64,000 nt of DNA from Chryseobacterium sp. (GCA_031277615.1 JAITMC010000023.1:62001-126000); one strand, 5' to 3'; positions 18,050 through 27,079 are shown, counted from the stretch's first letter. Numbers and translations: made by a program. Notes: generated from the sequence alone by a model not told the origin.

Positions 18050-18081
18050 GGTTGACGATTCCTGTTTTCTGCGTAATAGTA
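18050..18081 (+). promoter_or_regulatory. Candidate ECF-sigma promoter, copy 1 (before histidine phosphatase)
   Basis: GGTTGACGATT, a 10-nt spacer and GCGTAATAGTA. The same two 11-mers with the same spacing recur at 19461-19492. The ATG of the phosphatase is 50 bp downstream. An extra TGACGATTC copy sits 14 bp upstream at 18039. Confidence 0.65.
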
Positions 18082-18131
18082 TACAACAGCCATTTTTTTT
18101 TGCTGTTTTAAGAATCCGAAAATAATTTATA

Positions 18132-19397
18132 ATGAGAAAAACGTTATCATTTCTTTTTTTACTTTCAGCAACTGTTTTCTATAACGCACAGACTTCCAAA
18201 GAAGAGATCATTTCTGACCTGAGAAACACCGGCGGTGTCTATCTTGCCTATCCTACTCCTGAGCGTAAACAGACAGCAGCTCCGTCAGGATATCAGCCGT
18301 TTTATATAAGCCACTACGGAAGGCACGGATCCAGGTGGCTCATCAACGATAAAGATTTTTCCGGAGTAATGGGAATCATGAAAAAAGCACAGGCCGGAAA
18401 TGCCTTAACGGAAACCGGAAAATCGGCACTTCAGCGACTTGAAAAAATCTGGATACAGGCAGAAGGCCACAACGGAGACCTTACGGAACTGGGCGCATTG
18501 CAGCATCAGCAGATTTCACAGCGAATGATCAGAAACAATCCCCAGGCGTTTGAAGGAAATGCTGTAGTGACGGCCAAATCTACGGTTGTTCCGAGATGCA
18601 TCCTCAGTATGGCTTATTTTTCTAATGAAATTAAAGCTTATAATCCAAAGATCAGCCTTACGATGGAATCTTCGGATAAGTATATGAAATACCTGAATCA
18701 TCATACCAGAGAATCTATTGATTTCCGTGCAGGAGATAATTTCTGGCAGGAGGAAAAAAGAAAGTTCAGACAGGATCATTTCCAGACGGAAAGATTCATC
18801 AGAAATCTCTTCAGTAATGATGAATATATTTATAAAAATGTGAATCCTGAAAAGGTAATGGAAGCTTTCTACTGGATTGCCAGCGATATGCAGAACCTTG
18901 AAACGGATATTTCGTTCTATGACCTGTTTACCAAAGATGAAATTTTCAATATTTATCAGGCCATCAATTATCAGACGTATGTAAATGACGGCCCTTCCCC
19001 GTTAAGCAAAGGCCTCGTTAAAAATAATGCGGCTCCGCTGGTAAAAAATATTCTGTCCGAAGCAGATGACTATATTACCCATAATAAAAAAGGCGCTTCG
19101 CTCCGTTTCGGGCATGACGGGAATATCATTCCTCTTCTGGCATTCCTGAATATTGAGGGGATGAACAAAGAGGAAGCCGACCCTAAAAATGTGTATAAGG
19201 TATGGAATACATTCCAGGCTGCTCCTATGGCTGCCAATTTACAGATGATCTTTTACAGAAATAAAAAAAATGATATCCTCGTTAAGTTCCTTCATAATGA
19301 AAATGAAGTGCATATCCCGGTGCAGACAGACCGTTTTCCGTATTATCAATGGCAGGATGTGAAGACCTATCTGGAAGGGCTTACGAAAGGACTTTAA
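18132..19397 (+). CDS. Histidine-type phosphatase (acid phosphatase / phytase-like), secreted
   Basis: 421 residues with a signal peptide (about 1-19) and the histidine acid phosphatase signature RHGSR at residues 64-68 (His65 is phosphorylated). The proton-donor motif is at His328-Asp329 (RFGHDGN). The HD form of the donor is typical of clade-2 enzymes such as phytases and glucose-1-phosphatases, rather than the HAE form of MINPP. It releases phosphate from an organic phosphate in the periplasm or at the surface. A matched promoter lies 50 bp upstream, and the gene is enclosed within the sigma/FecR/SusCD locus, so its product or substrate may be the ligand imported by SusCD. Confidence 0.85.
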   Translation: MRKTLSFLFLLSATVFYNAQTSKEEIISDLRNTGGVYLAYPTPERKQTAAPSGYQPFYISHYGRHGSRWLINDKDFSGVMGIMKKAQAGNALTETGKSALQRLEKIWIQAEGHNGDLTELGALQHQQISQRMIRNNPQAFEGNAVVTAKSTVVPRCILSMAYFSNEIKAYNPKISLTMESSDKYMKYLNHHTRESIDFRAGDNFWQEEKRKFRQDHFQTERFIRNLFSNDEYIYKNVNPEKVMEAFYWIASDMQNLETDISFYDLFTKDEIFNIYQAINYQTYVNDGPSPLSKGLVKNNAAPLVKNILSEADDYITHNKKGASLRFGHDGNIIPLLAFLNIEGMNKEEADPKNVYKVWNTFQAAPMAANLQMIFYRNKKNDILVKFLHNENEVHIPVQTDRFPYYQWQDVKTYLEGLTKGL

Positions 19398-19460
19398 TCA
19401 ACACTTTTGTGAAGGACAGGACATTAGTTTTGAAAAAATATTCTAAAAACTAATTTGACA

Positions 19461-19492
19461 GGTTGACGATTTCATATTTCCGCGTAATAGTA
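19461..19492 (+). promoter_or_regulatory. Candidate ECF-sigma promoter, copy 2 (before fecR)
   Basis: GGTTGACGATT-N10-GCGTAATAGTA, identical in both boxes and spacing to the copy at 18050. The fecR ATG at 19504 starts 11 bp after the box, giving a very short leader. Confidence 0.65.
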
Positions 19493-19503
19493 ATAAGAAT
19501 AGT

Positions 19504-20319
19504 ATGGAAGAAAAAAAATTCAGAAACAACTGGGAAAAAACGTACAGGGAAAACCAGAAGATCGATGACCTTACCGATGCGAGGATCAGGGCGGGGATTG
19601 AGCGTAAATTAAGTTCCGGTAAAAGCTACAGAAAATACTACTGGGCTGCCGCTGCTGTTATACTCATCGGAATGCTTACGATCGTCTACAGGCCCTCTTC
19701 AGCTTCTGAAGAAGCGGTTAAAACACAGTATTATTCCAGTGCCGATTATACTCGATCCATCAGTCTTCCGGACGGAAGCCGTATTGTACTGGAACCTCAC
19801 AGTATACTGACTCTTTCTTCCGATTTCGGGAAAGAAGACCGGAAGATCTCATTTACAGGGAAGGCTACTTTTGACATTGCCAAAGACAAAGCCAGACCGT
19901 TCCGTATTAATGCCAGAGATTTTGAAGTACAGGTTTTAGGAACGAAATTTTTCCTGGATCAGACTGCCGGCAGCCAGAAAGTAGAGCTATTTGAAGGCAA
20001 AGTGATGATCAGCCATCAGGGAAAAACAACTTATCTGCTCCCTAATGAAAGCTGGAATCAGAAATCTGAAAATACGAAGCAAACCTATTATGCCGCAGAT
20101 TCCAGGAGGGATTTCTCTTTTGAAGATGACAGTTTCGGAACGATCATCTCAGAACTGGAACAGGTATATCACATCAAAATCCGCTATCCTAAGGCCTATG
20201 AGACTAAAAAGATAAGAGGATCTTTCTCCGGAAATCTGGATGAAGTTTTATCTGCGGTATGCTATCCTTTCAATCTTAAAACGGTAAAAGTATCAGACCA
20301 AGAAATAGAATTACAATAA
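19504..20319 (+). CDS. FecR-family anti-sigma factor
   Basis: 271 residues: a cytoplasmic sigma-binding N-terminus (1-43), one membrane helix (about 45-62, YYWAAAAVILIGMLTIVY), the periplasmic FecR domain (about 85-190, with LPDGSRIVLEPHSILTL and VQVLGTKFFL), and the C-terminal DUF4974 domain (about 203-271, FSFEDDSFGTIISELEQVY). In the family it receives a signal from the STN domain of a TonB-dependent receptor and frees the ECF sigma. The receptor with STN domain is the next gene. The sigma gene is unusually distant, with two enzymes in between. Confidence 0.9.
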   Translation: MEEKKFRNNWEKTYRENQKIDDLTDARIRAGIERKLSSGKSYRKYYWAAAAVILIGMLTIVYRPSSASEEAVKTQYYSSADYTRSISLPDGSRIVLEPHSILTLSSDFGKEDRKISFTGKATFDIAKDKARPFRINARDFEVQVLGTKFFLDQTAGSQKVELFEGKVMISHQGKTTYLLPNESWNQKSENTKQTYYAADSRRDFSFEDDSFGTIISELEQVYHIKIRYPKAYETKKIRGSFSGNLDEVLSAVCYPFNLKTVKVSDQEIELQ

Positions 20320-20323
20320 AAAA

Positions 20324-20349
20324 GCACCGATAATTGGCGTTATCGATGC
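20324..20349 (+). promoter_or_regulatory. Hairpin between fecR and susC
   Basis: GCACCGATAA and TTATCGATGC form a stem with one mismatch around a 6-nt loop in the 82-bp gap. No T-run follows, so it may set relative mRNA levels rather than end transcription. Confidence 0.3.
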
Positions 20350-20401
20350 GGATTAACTTTTAAAAACTCGCTAAAGTCTAATAAGTTTAACTCCCAAATT
20401 T

Positions 20402-23395
20402 ATGAAAAAAACAATAATATCCATTGTTTTACTGGTTTCAATCGGGACACCTGCTCTTCATTACGGGCAAAACAGGGCAGCTTCGGCTACTCAGCAAAAA
20501 ACAAACAGGGTACCCATATCCAAAGTTCTTGACAAACTCAGCAAAACATCAAAAATTCAGTTCCTCTACTCCAGCTCGGACTTTAAGGATGTTTTTATTG
20601 ATGAAAACAGCATTAATTATTCATCCCTGGAACAGTCTCTTAATTATTTAAAGAAAAACTATCCGTTGGAATATGAGATCAGGAACAATACGGTTATACT
20701 CCGGAAAACAGCTTCCCGAAAGACGATAGCCCAGACTGCACCGGATTCTTTTTCTGCTGCGGATACGCTGGCCATCAAGGAGAAAAAAATTGATGAAGTA
20801 GTGATCATCGGTTACGGAAAAGTAAAGAAATCTGATGCTACAGGCTCTCTTACCACGGTGAAAATCGACAGTGAGAATGACGGAAGCCCGGTTTCTGCCC
20901 AGGATGCTTTGGCGGGAAAAGCTGCAGGAGTAAATATTATTTCGCCCGGCGGATCACCGGGAGCAGGTTCTACGATCAGAATCAGAGGCGGTTCTTCCTT
21001 GTCTGCCAGTAATGATCCGCTGATCGTTATTGACGGAATTGCCATAGACAACTCTTCCACTTCGGGTTCCAGCAATATCCTGGGAATGATCAATCCCAAT
21101 GATATAGAAAGCTATACGGTTCTTAAGGATGCCTCTTCCACGGCGATTTACGGTTCCCGTGCTTCCAACGGTGTGATCATCATCACCACCAAAAAAGGAA
21201 CCAAAAAGACCAGATATCAGTATTCATCGTCCACAAAAGTGAGCTACAATCCAAAAATGCTGGATGTTCTGAGTGCTGATGAATACAGGAGTTTCATGAA
21301 AAATCAATATGCGGGCAACGCCGGCATTATTAACGGTTTGGGAACAGCCAGTACAGACTGGCAGAAGGAAATCTACCGTACCGCCGTAAGCAACGACCAG
21401 AATTTCAGCATGACAGGCGCGGTTAAAGAGATTCCTTACCGTTTATCATTAGGTTACACCAATCAGGAAGGAATTATCCGTAAAAACGCCTATGAAAGAA
21501 TGAATATGAGCCTTGCTCTGAACCCTTCTTTTTTCGATAAACACCTGAATATTAACCTGAACTACAAGCCGAGTATTGAGAATAATGATTTTATTTCCAA
21601 TCCGGCAAGCGGTGCGGCTTCTTTTGACCCTACCCGCCCGGTTTACAGCAATGCTTCTTCGTACGGACTGGGCTATTTTATCTGGACCGATGCTTCAGGA
21701 AAACCCATTACACAGGCCGGAGCTAACCCGGTTTCAGTTCTTGATTTAAGAAAAGACCAGTCAAAAGTATTCCGTCAGATCGGTAATATCCAGATGGATT
21801 ATAAGATTCATGGTTTTGAGGATTTAAAACTGAACCTCAACGCCGGATTTGATATGCTGAAAAGTGACGGCGATGTTTTTGTTCCCGATAATTCCCCGCT
21901 TTCATGGACTTCTATCGGAAACGACGGACAGGGTTTGCAGGAAGAATACAGCCAGCAAAAGAAAAACCTGCAACTCGACCTTTATGCCGACTATAACAAA
22001 AGCATCGGCAATCATAAACTGAATGTAATGGGAGGTTATTCCTGGCAGAGATTCTGGAAAAGCTATGATGACCGCCAGACCAACCTTACCGGTGCCAAAA
22101 TATACAGGGATATCGTTACAAAATCAGAGTATTATCTTGTGTCATTTTACGGACGTCTGAATTACAGCTTTAAAGACCGCTATCTTTTTACAGCGACTTT
22201 AAGAAATGACGGCTCGTCCCGTTTTTCCAAAGACAATCACTGGGGGCTTTTCCCTTCCGCGGCTTTTGCATGGAAGATCAATGAGGAAAGTTTCCTGAAA
22301 GATAAAAATATATTCTCAGATTTAAAATTAAGATTAAGCTACGGAAAGACCGGCCAGCAGGACATCGGTGGAGATTATGAATGGATGCAGACCTACACGC
22401 TGAGCCAGTCCAACGCCATGTACCAGTTCGGGAACCAGTTTTACCAGACTATCCGTCCCAACGGATACGATCCTAACCTGAAATGGGAAACTACTTCTAC
22501 CTACAACATCGGTTTGGATTTCGGAATCCTTAAAAACAGAGTTTCCGGAACGGTAGAAGTATATAAGAGAACCACAGATGACCTTCTGAATAAGATTTCT
22601 GTGGCAGCAGGCTCCAACCTTACCAATATGATCTTTACCAATATCGGTTCTATGGAAAACAAAGGGGTGGAACTAACCTTAAATACGATTCCCGTGAAAA
22701 CCGGAAACTGGCAATGGAACCTGGATATGAATCTTTCTTTCAACAAATCCGAAATCACCAAGCTTACGCTGGTAGACAGTCCGGATTACGGCGTAAACAT
22801 CGGAAATGTTTCAGGAGCAACAGCGGGCACCATACAGATCCATTCGATAGGTTATTCTCCTTATACATTTTACCTGTATCAGCAGGAATATGATGCAGAC
22901 GGAAGACCTATTGAAGGGAAATACAAAGGCGGACTTGTAAAGGATAAGAGCCCGATGCCGAAATCCTATCTGGGAATTTCTTCCAAAGTGAGCTATAAAA
23001 ACTGGTATCTCGGGTTCAATGGTCATGCCAATTTCGGGAATTATGTTTACAACAATGTGAAATCCAAAGATTATAAGTCGAAAACCAATCCAACCACCGG
23101 AACCTACAGCAATATTCTGAGCTATACGGCAGAACAGGGATTTGAAAACCTGCAGCTGTATTCTGATTTTTTCCTTGAAAAGGCTTCCTTCTTCCGAATG
23201 GATAATATTACCCTGGGCCACAATTTCAAAAACATCAGTGAGAAGTTTGATCTGGGGATCAACGTATCCATGCAGAATGTATTTGTGATTACCAAATACA
23301 GCGGTCTGGATCCTGAAGTATATCTGGGAATTGATAATAATATCTATTCAAGACCACGTTCATTCCTTTTCGGACTTAATGTTAACTTTAAATAA
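20402..23395 (+). CDS. SusC/RagA-type TonB-dependent outer-membrane transporter with STN domain
   Basis: 997 residues. After the signal peptide (about 1-23) comes a secretin/TonB short N-terminal (STN) domain at about residues 33-103 (VPISKVLDKLSKTSKIQFLY ... EYEIRNNTVILRK). This is the hallmark of receptors that signal to FecR. Next come the TonB-box-like IDEVVIIGYG (about 131-140), the plug domain (LAGKAAGVNII, IRIRGGSSL, DPLIVIDGIAI, LKDASSTAIYGSRASNGVIII) and the barrel ending in SFLFGLNVNFK. The carboxypeptidase-regulatory-like domain that usually precedes the plug in SusC proteins is missing; STN joins the plug by a short linker. With SusD it imports an unknown ligand. Confidence 0.9.
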   Translation: MKKTIISIVLLVSIGTPALHYGQNRAASATQQKTNRVPISKVLDKLSKTSKIQFLYSSSDFKDVFIDENSINYSSLEQSLNYLKKNYPLEYEIRNNTVILRKTASRKTIAQTAPDSFSAADTLAIKEKKIDEVVIIGYGKVKKSDATGSLTTVKIDSENDGSPVSAQDALAGKAAGVNIISPGGSPGAGSTIRIRGGSSLSASNDPLIVIDGIAIDNSSTSGSSNILGMINPNDIESYTVLKDASSTAIYGSRASNGVIIITTKKGTKKTRYQYSSSTKVSYNPKMLDVLSADEYRSFMKNQYAGNAGIINGLGTASTDWQKEIYRTAVSNDQNFSMTGAVKEIPYRLSLGYTNQEGIIRKNAYERMNMSLALNPSFFDKHLNINLNYKPSIENNDFISNPASGAASFDPTRPVYSNASSYGLGYFIWTDASGKPITQAGANPVSVLDLRKDQSKVFRQIGNIQMDYKIHGFEDLKLNLNAGFDMLKSDGDVFVPDNSPLSWTSIGNDGQGLQEEYSQQKKNLQLDLYADYNKSIGNHKLNVMGGYSWQRFWKSYDDRQTNLTGAKIYRDIVTKSEYYLVSFYGRLNYSFKDRYLFTATLRNDGSSRFSKDNHWGLFPSAAFAWKINEESFLKDKNIFSDLKLRLSYGKTGQQDIGGDYEWMQTYTLSQSNAMYQFGNQFYQTIRPNGYDPNLKWETTSTYNIGLDFGILKNRVSGTVEVYKRTTDDLLNKISVAAGSNLTNMIFTNIGSMENKGVELTLNTIPVKTGNWQWNLDMNLSFNKSEITKLTLVDSPDYGVNIGNVSGATAGTIQIHSIGYSPYTFYLYQQEYDADGRPIEGKYKGGLVKDKSPMPKSYLGISSKVSYKNWYLGFNGHANFGNYVYNNVKSKDYKSKTNPTTGTYSNILSYTAEQGFENLQLYSDFFLEKASFFRMDNITLGHNFKNISEKFDLGINVSMQNVFVITKYSGLDPEVYLGIDNNIYSRPRSFLFGLNVNFK

Positions 23396-23399
23396 TATC

Positions 23400-25016
23400 A
23401 TGATGAAACGTTTATATATACTACCGTTTATACTGCTCCTTTTTACTGCGGGATCCTGTGTAAATGACCTTGATACTGCTCCTATTGATCCGAATATGGT
23501 AACAGGAGAACAGATTTACGCTGATCCTGCCAACTATAAAGGTGTTCTTGCGAAATGTTATGCTGCCCTGTGCCTCAGCGGACAGGAAGGTCCTACCGGT
23601 GATCCGGATATGGGGAATTTCGATGAAGGTTACAGCTCTTTTATCCGTCTTGCTTTTTATATTCAGATCCTTACAACGGATGAAGCTATTATGGGTTCAC
23701 AAACCAACGGATTAAGACAGCTTGCCACCAATACCTGGGATGCCAATACGGCTATTCTGAACGGATATTATGCAAGGCTGTATCAGATCATCGGCTATAC
23801 CAATGAGTTTCTGAGACAGACTACTGATGCTAAACTGGCAGAAAGAGGCCATACAGATCCGGATTTCAAGCAGCAGGTAAGCGACTTCCGAGCTGAAGCG
23901 CGTTTTCTGAGGGCTTATTCTTACTGGGTACTGCTGGACACTTACGGAAAGGTTCCTTTTGTAACGGATGCCGATAAACTGGACCCTCAGTTTCTTCCCA
24001 AGCAGATTTCCAGAACAGATCTTTATCATTATGTGGAAAAAGAGCTGCATGAAATTGAAACAGCCCTTCCTGTAGCCAACGAATACGGAAGAGTGGATAA
24101 AACTGCCGCCGATTTTCTTTTATCAAGACTTTACCTGAACGCTCAGGTGTACACGGGTTCCCCTCAGTGGACGAAAGCCGCCGAATATTCGGAGAAAGTA
24201 ATCAGCAGCCATTACAGTCTTTCTTCAAAATACCTGTATAATTTCCTTGCTGATAACAATACTTCGCCGGAGATCATCTGGGCACTGAATATGGATGGTG
24301 TGCATTCCAAAACTTATGGAGGAACCACATTTTTTGTCCTGGCACAAACCGGAGGAACCATGCTCACCTACCTGAATATGGGTATTGCGGGAGGATGGGG
24401 AAATATCCGCCTGCGACCGGAATTCGTCAACAGGTTCCAGGCGGCAGATCAGAATTTCAATACTTCCGATCCTGATGCCTTTACGAAGAGTGACAGCAGG
24501 GCTCTGATCTTCAACGTTGGCCATAAAAAAGAAATCAATGCTCTTCCCGGGACATTCCAGGACGGTTATGCATTTACCAAATGGAGAAATGTAACCCAAA
24601 GCGGAACTGCCGGTTCTGATGCGGCTTATGTAGACACCGATTTCCCTATGTTCCGACTTTCTGAAGCTTACCTGACGGCTGCAGAAGCCTATTTAAGAGC
24701 AGGAAATTCTTCCACCGCCCTTAATTACGTAAATATCGTAAGAAACAGAGCCTACAATAATGGAAACGGAGCTATCACCGCATCAGACCTGAACCTGAAT
24801 TTTATTCTGGACGAAAGATCCAGAGAACTTTCATGGGAGCTTGTGAGAAGAACCGATCTTATCCGTTTCAATAAGTTCACAGGTGCTGATTATACCTGGA
24901 GCTGGAAAGGAAACACCCAGGCCGGAAAAGGAATTGCTGAAAAGTACAATATCTTCCCGCTTCCTTCAGCGGATATAACTGCAAATCCTAATCTCGTACA
25001 GAATGACGGGTATTAA
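23400..25016 (+). CDS. SusD/RagB-family surface lipoprotein
   Basis: About 538 residues from the ATG at 23400 (an ATG follows at 23403). The longer frame back to 23331 lies inside susC and would bury the signal peptide, so it is rejected. The lipobox is FTAGSC with Cys20. The TPR-rich SusD fold is indicated by FRAEARFLRAYSYWVLLDTYGKVPFV, PMFRLSEAYLTAAEAYLRAG and FILDERSRELSWELVRRTDLIRFNKF. It binds substrate at the cell surface and caps SusC. Four bases separate it from the susC stop, so the two are co-translated. A terminator follows. Confidence 0.92.
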   Translation: MMKRLYILPFILLLFTAGSCVNDLDTAPIDPNMVTGEQIYADPANYKGVLAKCYAALCLSGQEGPTGDPDMGNFDEGYSSFIRLAFYIQILTTDEAIMGSQTNGLRQLATNTWDANTAILNGYYARLYQIIGYTNEFLRQTTDAKLAERGHTDPDFKQQVSDFRAEARFLRAYSYWVLLDTYGKVPFVTDADKLDPQFLPKQISRTDLYHYVEKELHEIETALPVANEYGRVDKTAADFLLSRLYLNAQVYTGSPQWTKAAEYSEKVISSHYSLSSKYLYNFLADNNTSPEIIWALNMDGVHSKTYGGTTFFVLAQTGGTMLTYLNMGIAGGWGNIRLRPEFVNRFQAADQNFNTSDPDAFTKSDSRALIFNVGHKKEINALPGTFQDGYAFTKWRNVTQSGTAGSDAAYVDTDFPMFRLSEAYLTAAEAYLRAGNSSTALNYVNIVRNRAYNNGNGAITASDLNLNFILDERSRELSWELVRRTDLIRFNKFTGADYTWSWKGNTQAGKGIAEKYNIFPLPSADITANPNLVQNDGY

Positions 25017-25076
25017 TATATTCACCCCATCAGAATGAGCCGGGTTCTGTCCCGGAGTTCTGCTTGTTTTTTCCTT

Positions 25077-25105
25077 AAAGACACCTGATAACGGGTGTCT
25101 TTTTT
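25077..25105 (+). terminator. Terminator of the SusCD locus
   Basis: AAAGACACC (25077-25085) pairs with GGTGTCTTT (25094-25102), followed by TTT. It lies ~60 bp after the susD stop. Confidence 0.8.
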
Positions 25106-25256
25106 GATGTTATTCAGAAAGTTTAAAGGATTTTCCAATCAATGATTGGGGACTGCAGATTCCCTTCTCTTTCGTAACTCATTTAGAAATTATCAAATTC
25201 CAGAATACGCTTTAGAAATTGTTCAAACTCATTAATGAGAACTTCTAAAGGGTCAA

Positions 25257-26219
25257 TTACCGATTACACTTAGCCGTAAATACAGAATTAGTGAGAGGTT
25301 TAACGGCAACCTGTGACTGTGAAGTGCCTTTTATTTTATCGAACTTCATCAGGACTTCATTGTAATGGTAATCTTCGCTTTTATAATTCAGTTGTTTTGC
25401 GGGTACAGCCGGATTTACATATACATTCTTCTGTGCATCGTATTTGTAATATTCAAGATCTATTTCCTGATCCATATCATCATGGGTGTTATAGGCATTG
25501 TTGACCAATTTATAATCTGCATCAAAAGCTCTGTTGAAAGCCCCTTCCATAAATTTCAGCTCTTCCTCATGAGGAAATGCTTCTTTTACCGTAGATTTTC
25601 TGAGTGGTTTTCCCGAATCATCCACCAATGATGAACCGTCTTTGGTCATCTTGAAAATAAAATCATTGTGGTAGAGACCGTCTTGCATATGCTGCACGAT
25701 AAAGTCATTGTAATCACCGGTCGGGAAATTATAAATCAGTTTCGGAATTTCAACTCCCATTTCATTTTCATAGTTCTGCTCTTCCAGTAAACTAAGGGTT
25801 GCCGGCTTTTCTTTAAATACATGAACATAGGGAAAGTCAAAGCAATTGGCATCTTCATTAAAAAGAGGCTGCATTTTATTCGGGAATTCACCTACCAGGA
25901 TACCGCTATTCCCAATTTTATCACCACTGAAACCTATGCGCATTCCTGTTTTGATGTTGGGATTTTTACGGGCATACACATAAAATTTAGCATCCGGATT
26001 TTGAGGCTTTAGCTCAATAAGGTCTTTTTTAATGCTCCAGGTTCCTTTTATCAGTGTTCCGTAAGCAATGACCAGAAAAGTTTTGTTTTTGTTGATGACA
26101 AAAGCGGCATCACTGACTTTATAAACTCCGTCAATATTTTCTGTGTTTTTCTGAGCATAGGTCAGGATATGACCCAACATCATTACTGCTAAAAGTATCC
26201 GGGCAAAATTCATTTTCAT
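25257..26219 (-). CDS. Secreted protein of unknown function
   Basis: 320 residues with a signal peptide ending near residue 22 (ILTYAQ). The N-terminal ~60 residues resemble a lipocalin-like stability or cost-function strand pattern (GVYKVSDAAFVINKNKTFLVIAYGTLIKGTWSIKKDLIEL), which in other proteins describes a value measured against a baseline. The rest is polar, with ELKFMEGAFNRAFDADYKLVNNAY. I do not recognise the family. It stands alone, convergent with the SusD gene and divergent from the antitoxin-like gene. Periplasmic or outer-surface location is inferred from the signal peptide. Confidence 0.6.
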   Translation of the reverse strand: MKMNFARILLAVMMLGHILTYAQKNTENIDGVYKVSDAAFVINKNKTFLVIAYGTLIKGTWSIKKDLIELKPQNPDAKFYVYARKNPNIKTGMRIGFSGDKIGNSGILVGEFPNKMQPLFNEDANCFDFPYVHVFKEKPATLSLLEEQNYENEMGVEIPKLIYNFPTGDYNDFIVQHMQDGLYHNDFIFKMTKDGSSLVDDSGKPLRKSTVKEAFPHEEELKFMEGAFNRAFDADYKLVNNAYNTHDDMDQEIDLEYYKYDAQKNVYVNPAVPAKQLNYKSEDYHYNEVLMKFDKIKGTSQSQVAVKPLTNSVFTAKCNR

Positions 26220-26372
26220 CGTTAAAACTATTTTTGATAAAGATCGTAAAAAAAGCTTTTAATAATATATGTTTTCTAACAGCTTCTTTATAAGACTTAA
26301 AACAATAACAGAATCAATAGGTTAAATATTTCCACAATCATTCAGAGCATCAATTATGTAAACAAATTTGCT

Positions 26373-26380
26373 TATATTTG
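26373..26380 (+). promoter_or_regulatory. -7 box abutting the XRE antitoxin-like start (possible leaderless mRNA)
   Basis: TATATTTG ends only 4 nt before the ATG at 26385, so transcription should start at or next to the start codon. Confidence 0.5.
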
Positions 26381-26384
26381 AAAT

Positions 26385-26873
26385 ATGAAATCTGACTTAT
26401 TGAAATATAAAGGCATCCATCCGGGAATCGTACTTGCCAGAGAACTTCACAAACGTTCTCTCAAGCAACGTCCTTTTGCCTTATCAATAGGAGAACATCC
26501 GCAAACTTTAAATAAAATTATTGCAGGTCAAAGAAACATTACTGTAGGACTTGCTCTAAAAATTGAAAGAGCTCTACAATTGGCAGAAGGAACACTGTCA
26601 TTACTTCAAACCTATTATAATATTGAAAAAGAGAAGAAGAAAGAGCAGGAATCTCCTGATCTTTCTTTAATCAGAAATTCTATATTCTGGGATACCGATA
26701 TTCAACAAATAGATTGGATAAAACAAAGTAAAGCTGTAATCCAAAGAATTTTTGAACGGGGAAACGACGAGGAAAAAAATGAAATTATCCGATTTTATGG
26801 TAAGGTAAAGATTAGCAACGTCATAAAAACTTTCAAGCCAAAATCTATGACCTTTCAACCTAAATTTAAATAG
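26385..26873 (+). CDS. XRE helix-turn-helix protein with C-terminal DUF6922-like part (antitoxin type)
   Basis: 162 residues. The N-terminal HTH (about 8-70) reads KYKGIHPGIVLARELHKRSL ... LNKIIAGQRNITVGLALKIERAL, like HigA-type or plasmid-maintenance antidote proteins. The C-terminal part (about 95-150) has IRNSIFWDTDIQQIDWIKQ and VIQRIFERGNDEEKNEIIRFYG, a pattern I associate with DUF6922 in antitoxins paired with AbiEii-type nucleotidyltransferase toxins. The toxin gene that should follow is reduced to a fragment (26900-27079), so this is probably an orphan antitoxin or a domesticated regulator. Confidence 0.75.
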   Translation: MKSDLLKYKGIHPGIVLARELHKRSLKQRPFALSIGEHPQTLNKIIAGQRNITVGLALKIERALQLAEGTLSLLQTYYNIEKEKKKEQESPDLSLIRNSIFWDTDIQQIDWIKQSKAVIQRIFERGNDEEKNEIIRFYGKVKISNVIKTFKPKSMTFQPKFK

Positions 26874-26878
26874 GAATA

Positions 26879-27079
26879 ATGTAGGAGCTGATAAAAATAA
26901 TGCTGGAGCTTCATAGTCTTCGTTATCCATATGGACATGATAGGGATTTAATCATCAATAATCTCACAGATTTCAGCTATGCAGATGATGACTTTAATCC
27001 AATTTGTTTACACGGAAAATATTGGGAATTTATAAAAGAAGATATTGAAGATGCTGTTTCAAAATTCAAAAAAATATAG
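26879..27079 (+). pseudogene. 3' remnant of an AbiEii-type nucleotidyltransferase toxin gene
   Basis: Six bases after the antitoxin stop, ATG is followed directly by an in-frame TAG. The same frame then continues (ATG at 26900) for 59 codons to TAG at 27077. The product LRYPYGHDRDLIINNLTDFSYADDDFNP followed by a WEFIKEDIEDAV end resembles the C-terminal tail of AbiEii/AbiGii-family toxins, which end with a YFxDAExxPxP...W(E)xxK pattern. The catalytic nucleotidyltransferase domain is gone, so an internal deletion joined the start region to the tail. Identification of the tail is from memory. The rest of the gap to dnaK holds only a terminator. Confidence 0.5.

Noticed and set aside
23331-23399. 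Longer start for susD inside susC
   Set aside because: It would place 23 polar residues before the lipoprotein signal peptide; the ATG at 23400 gives a standard lipobox at Cys20.
25150-25185. GGGGACTGCAGATTCCC followed by TTTCGTAACT, a weak look-alike of the ECF motif after susD
   Set aside because: Several mismatches in both boxes and no gene starting downstream on the plus strand.
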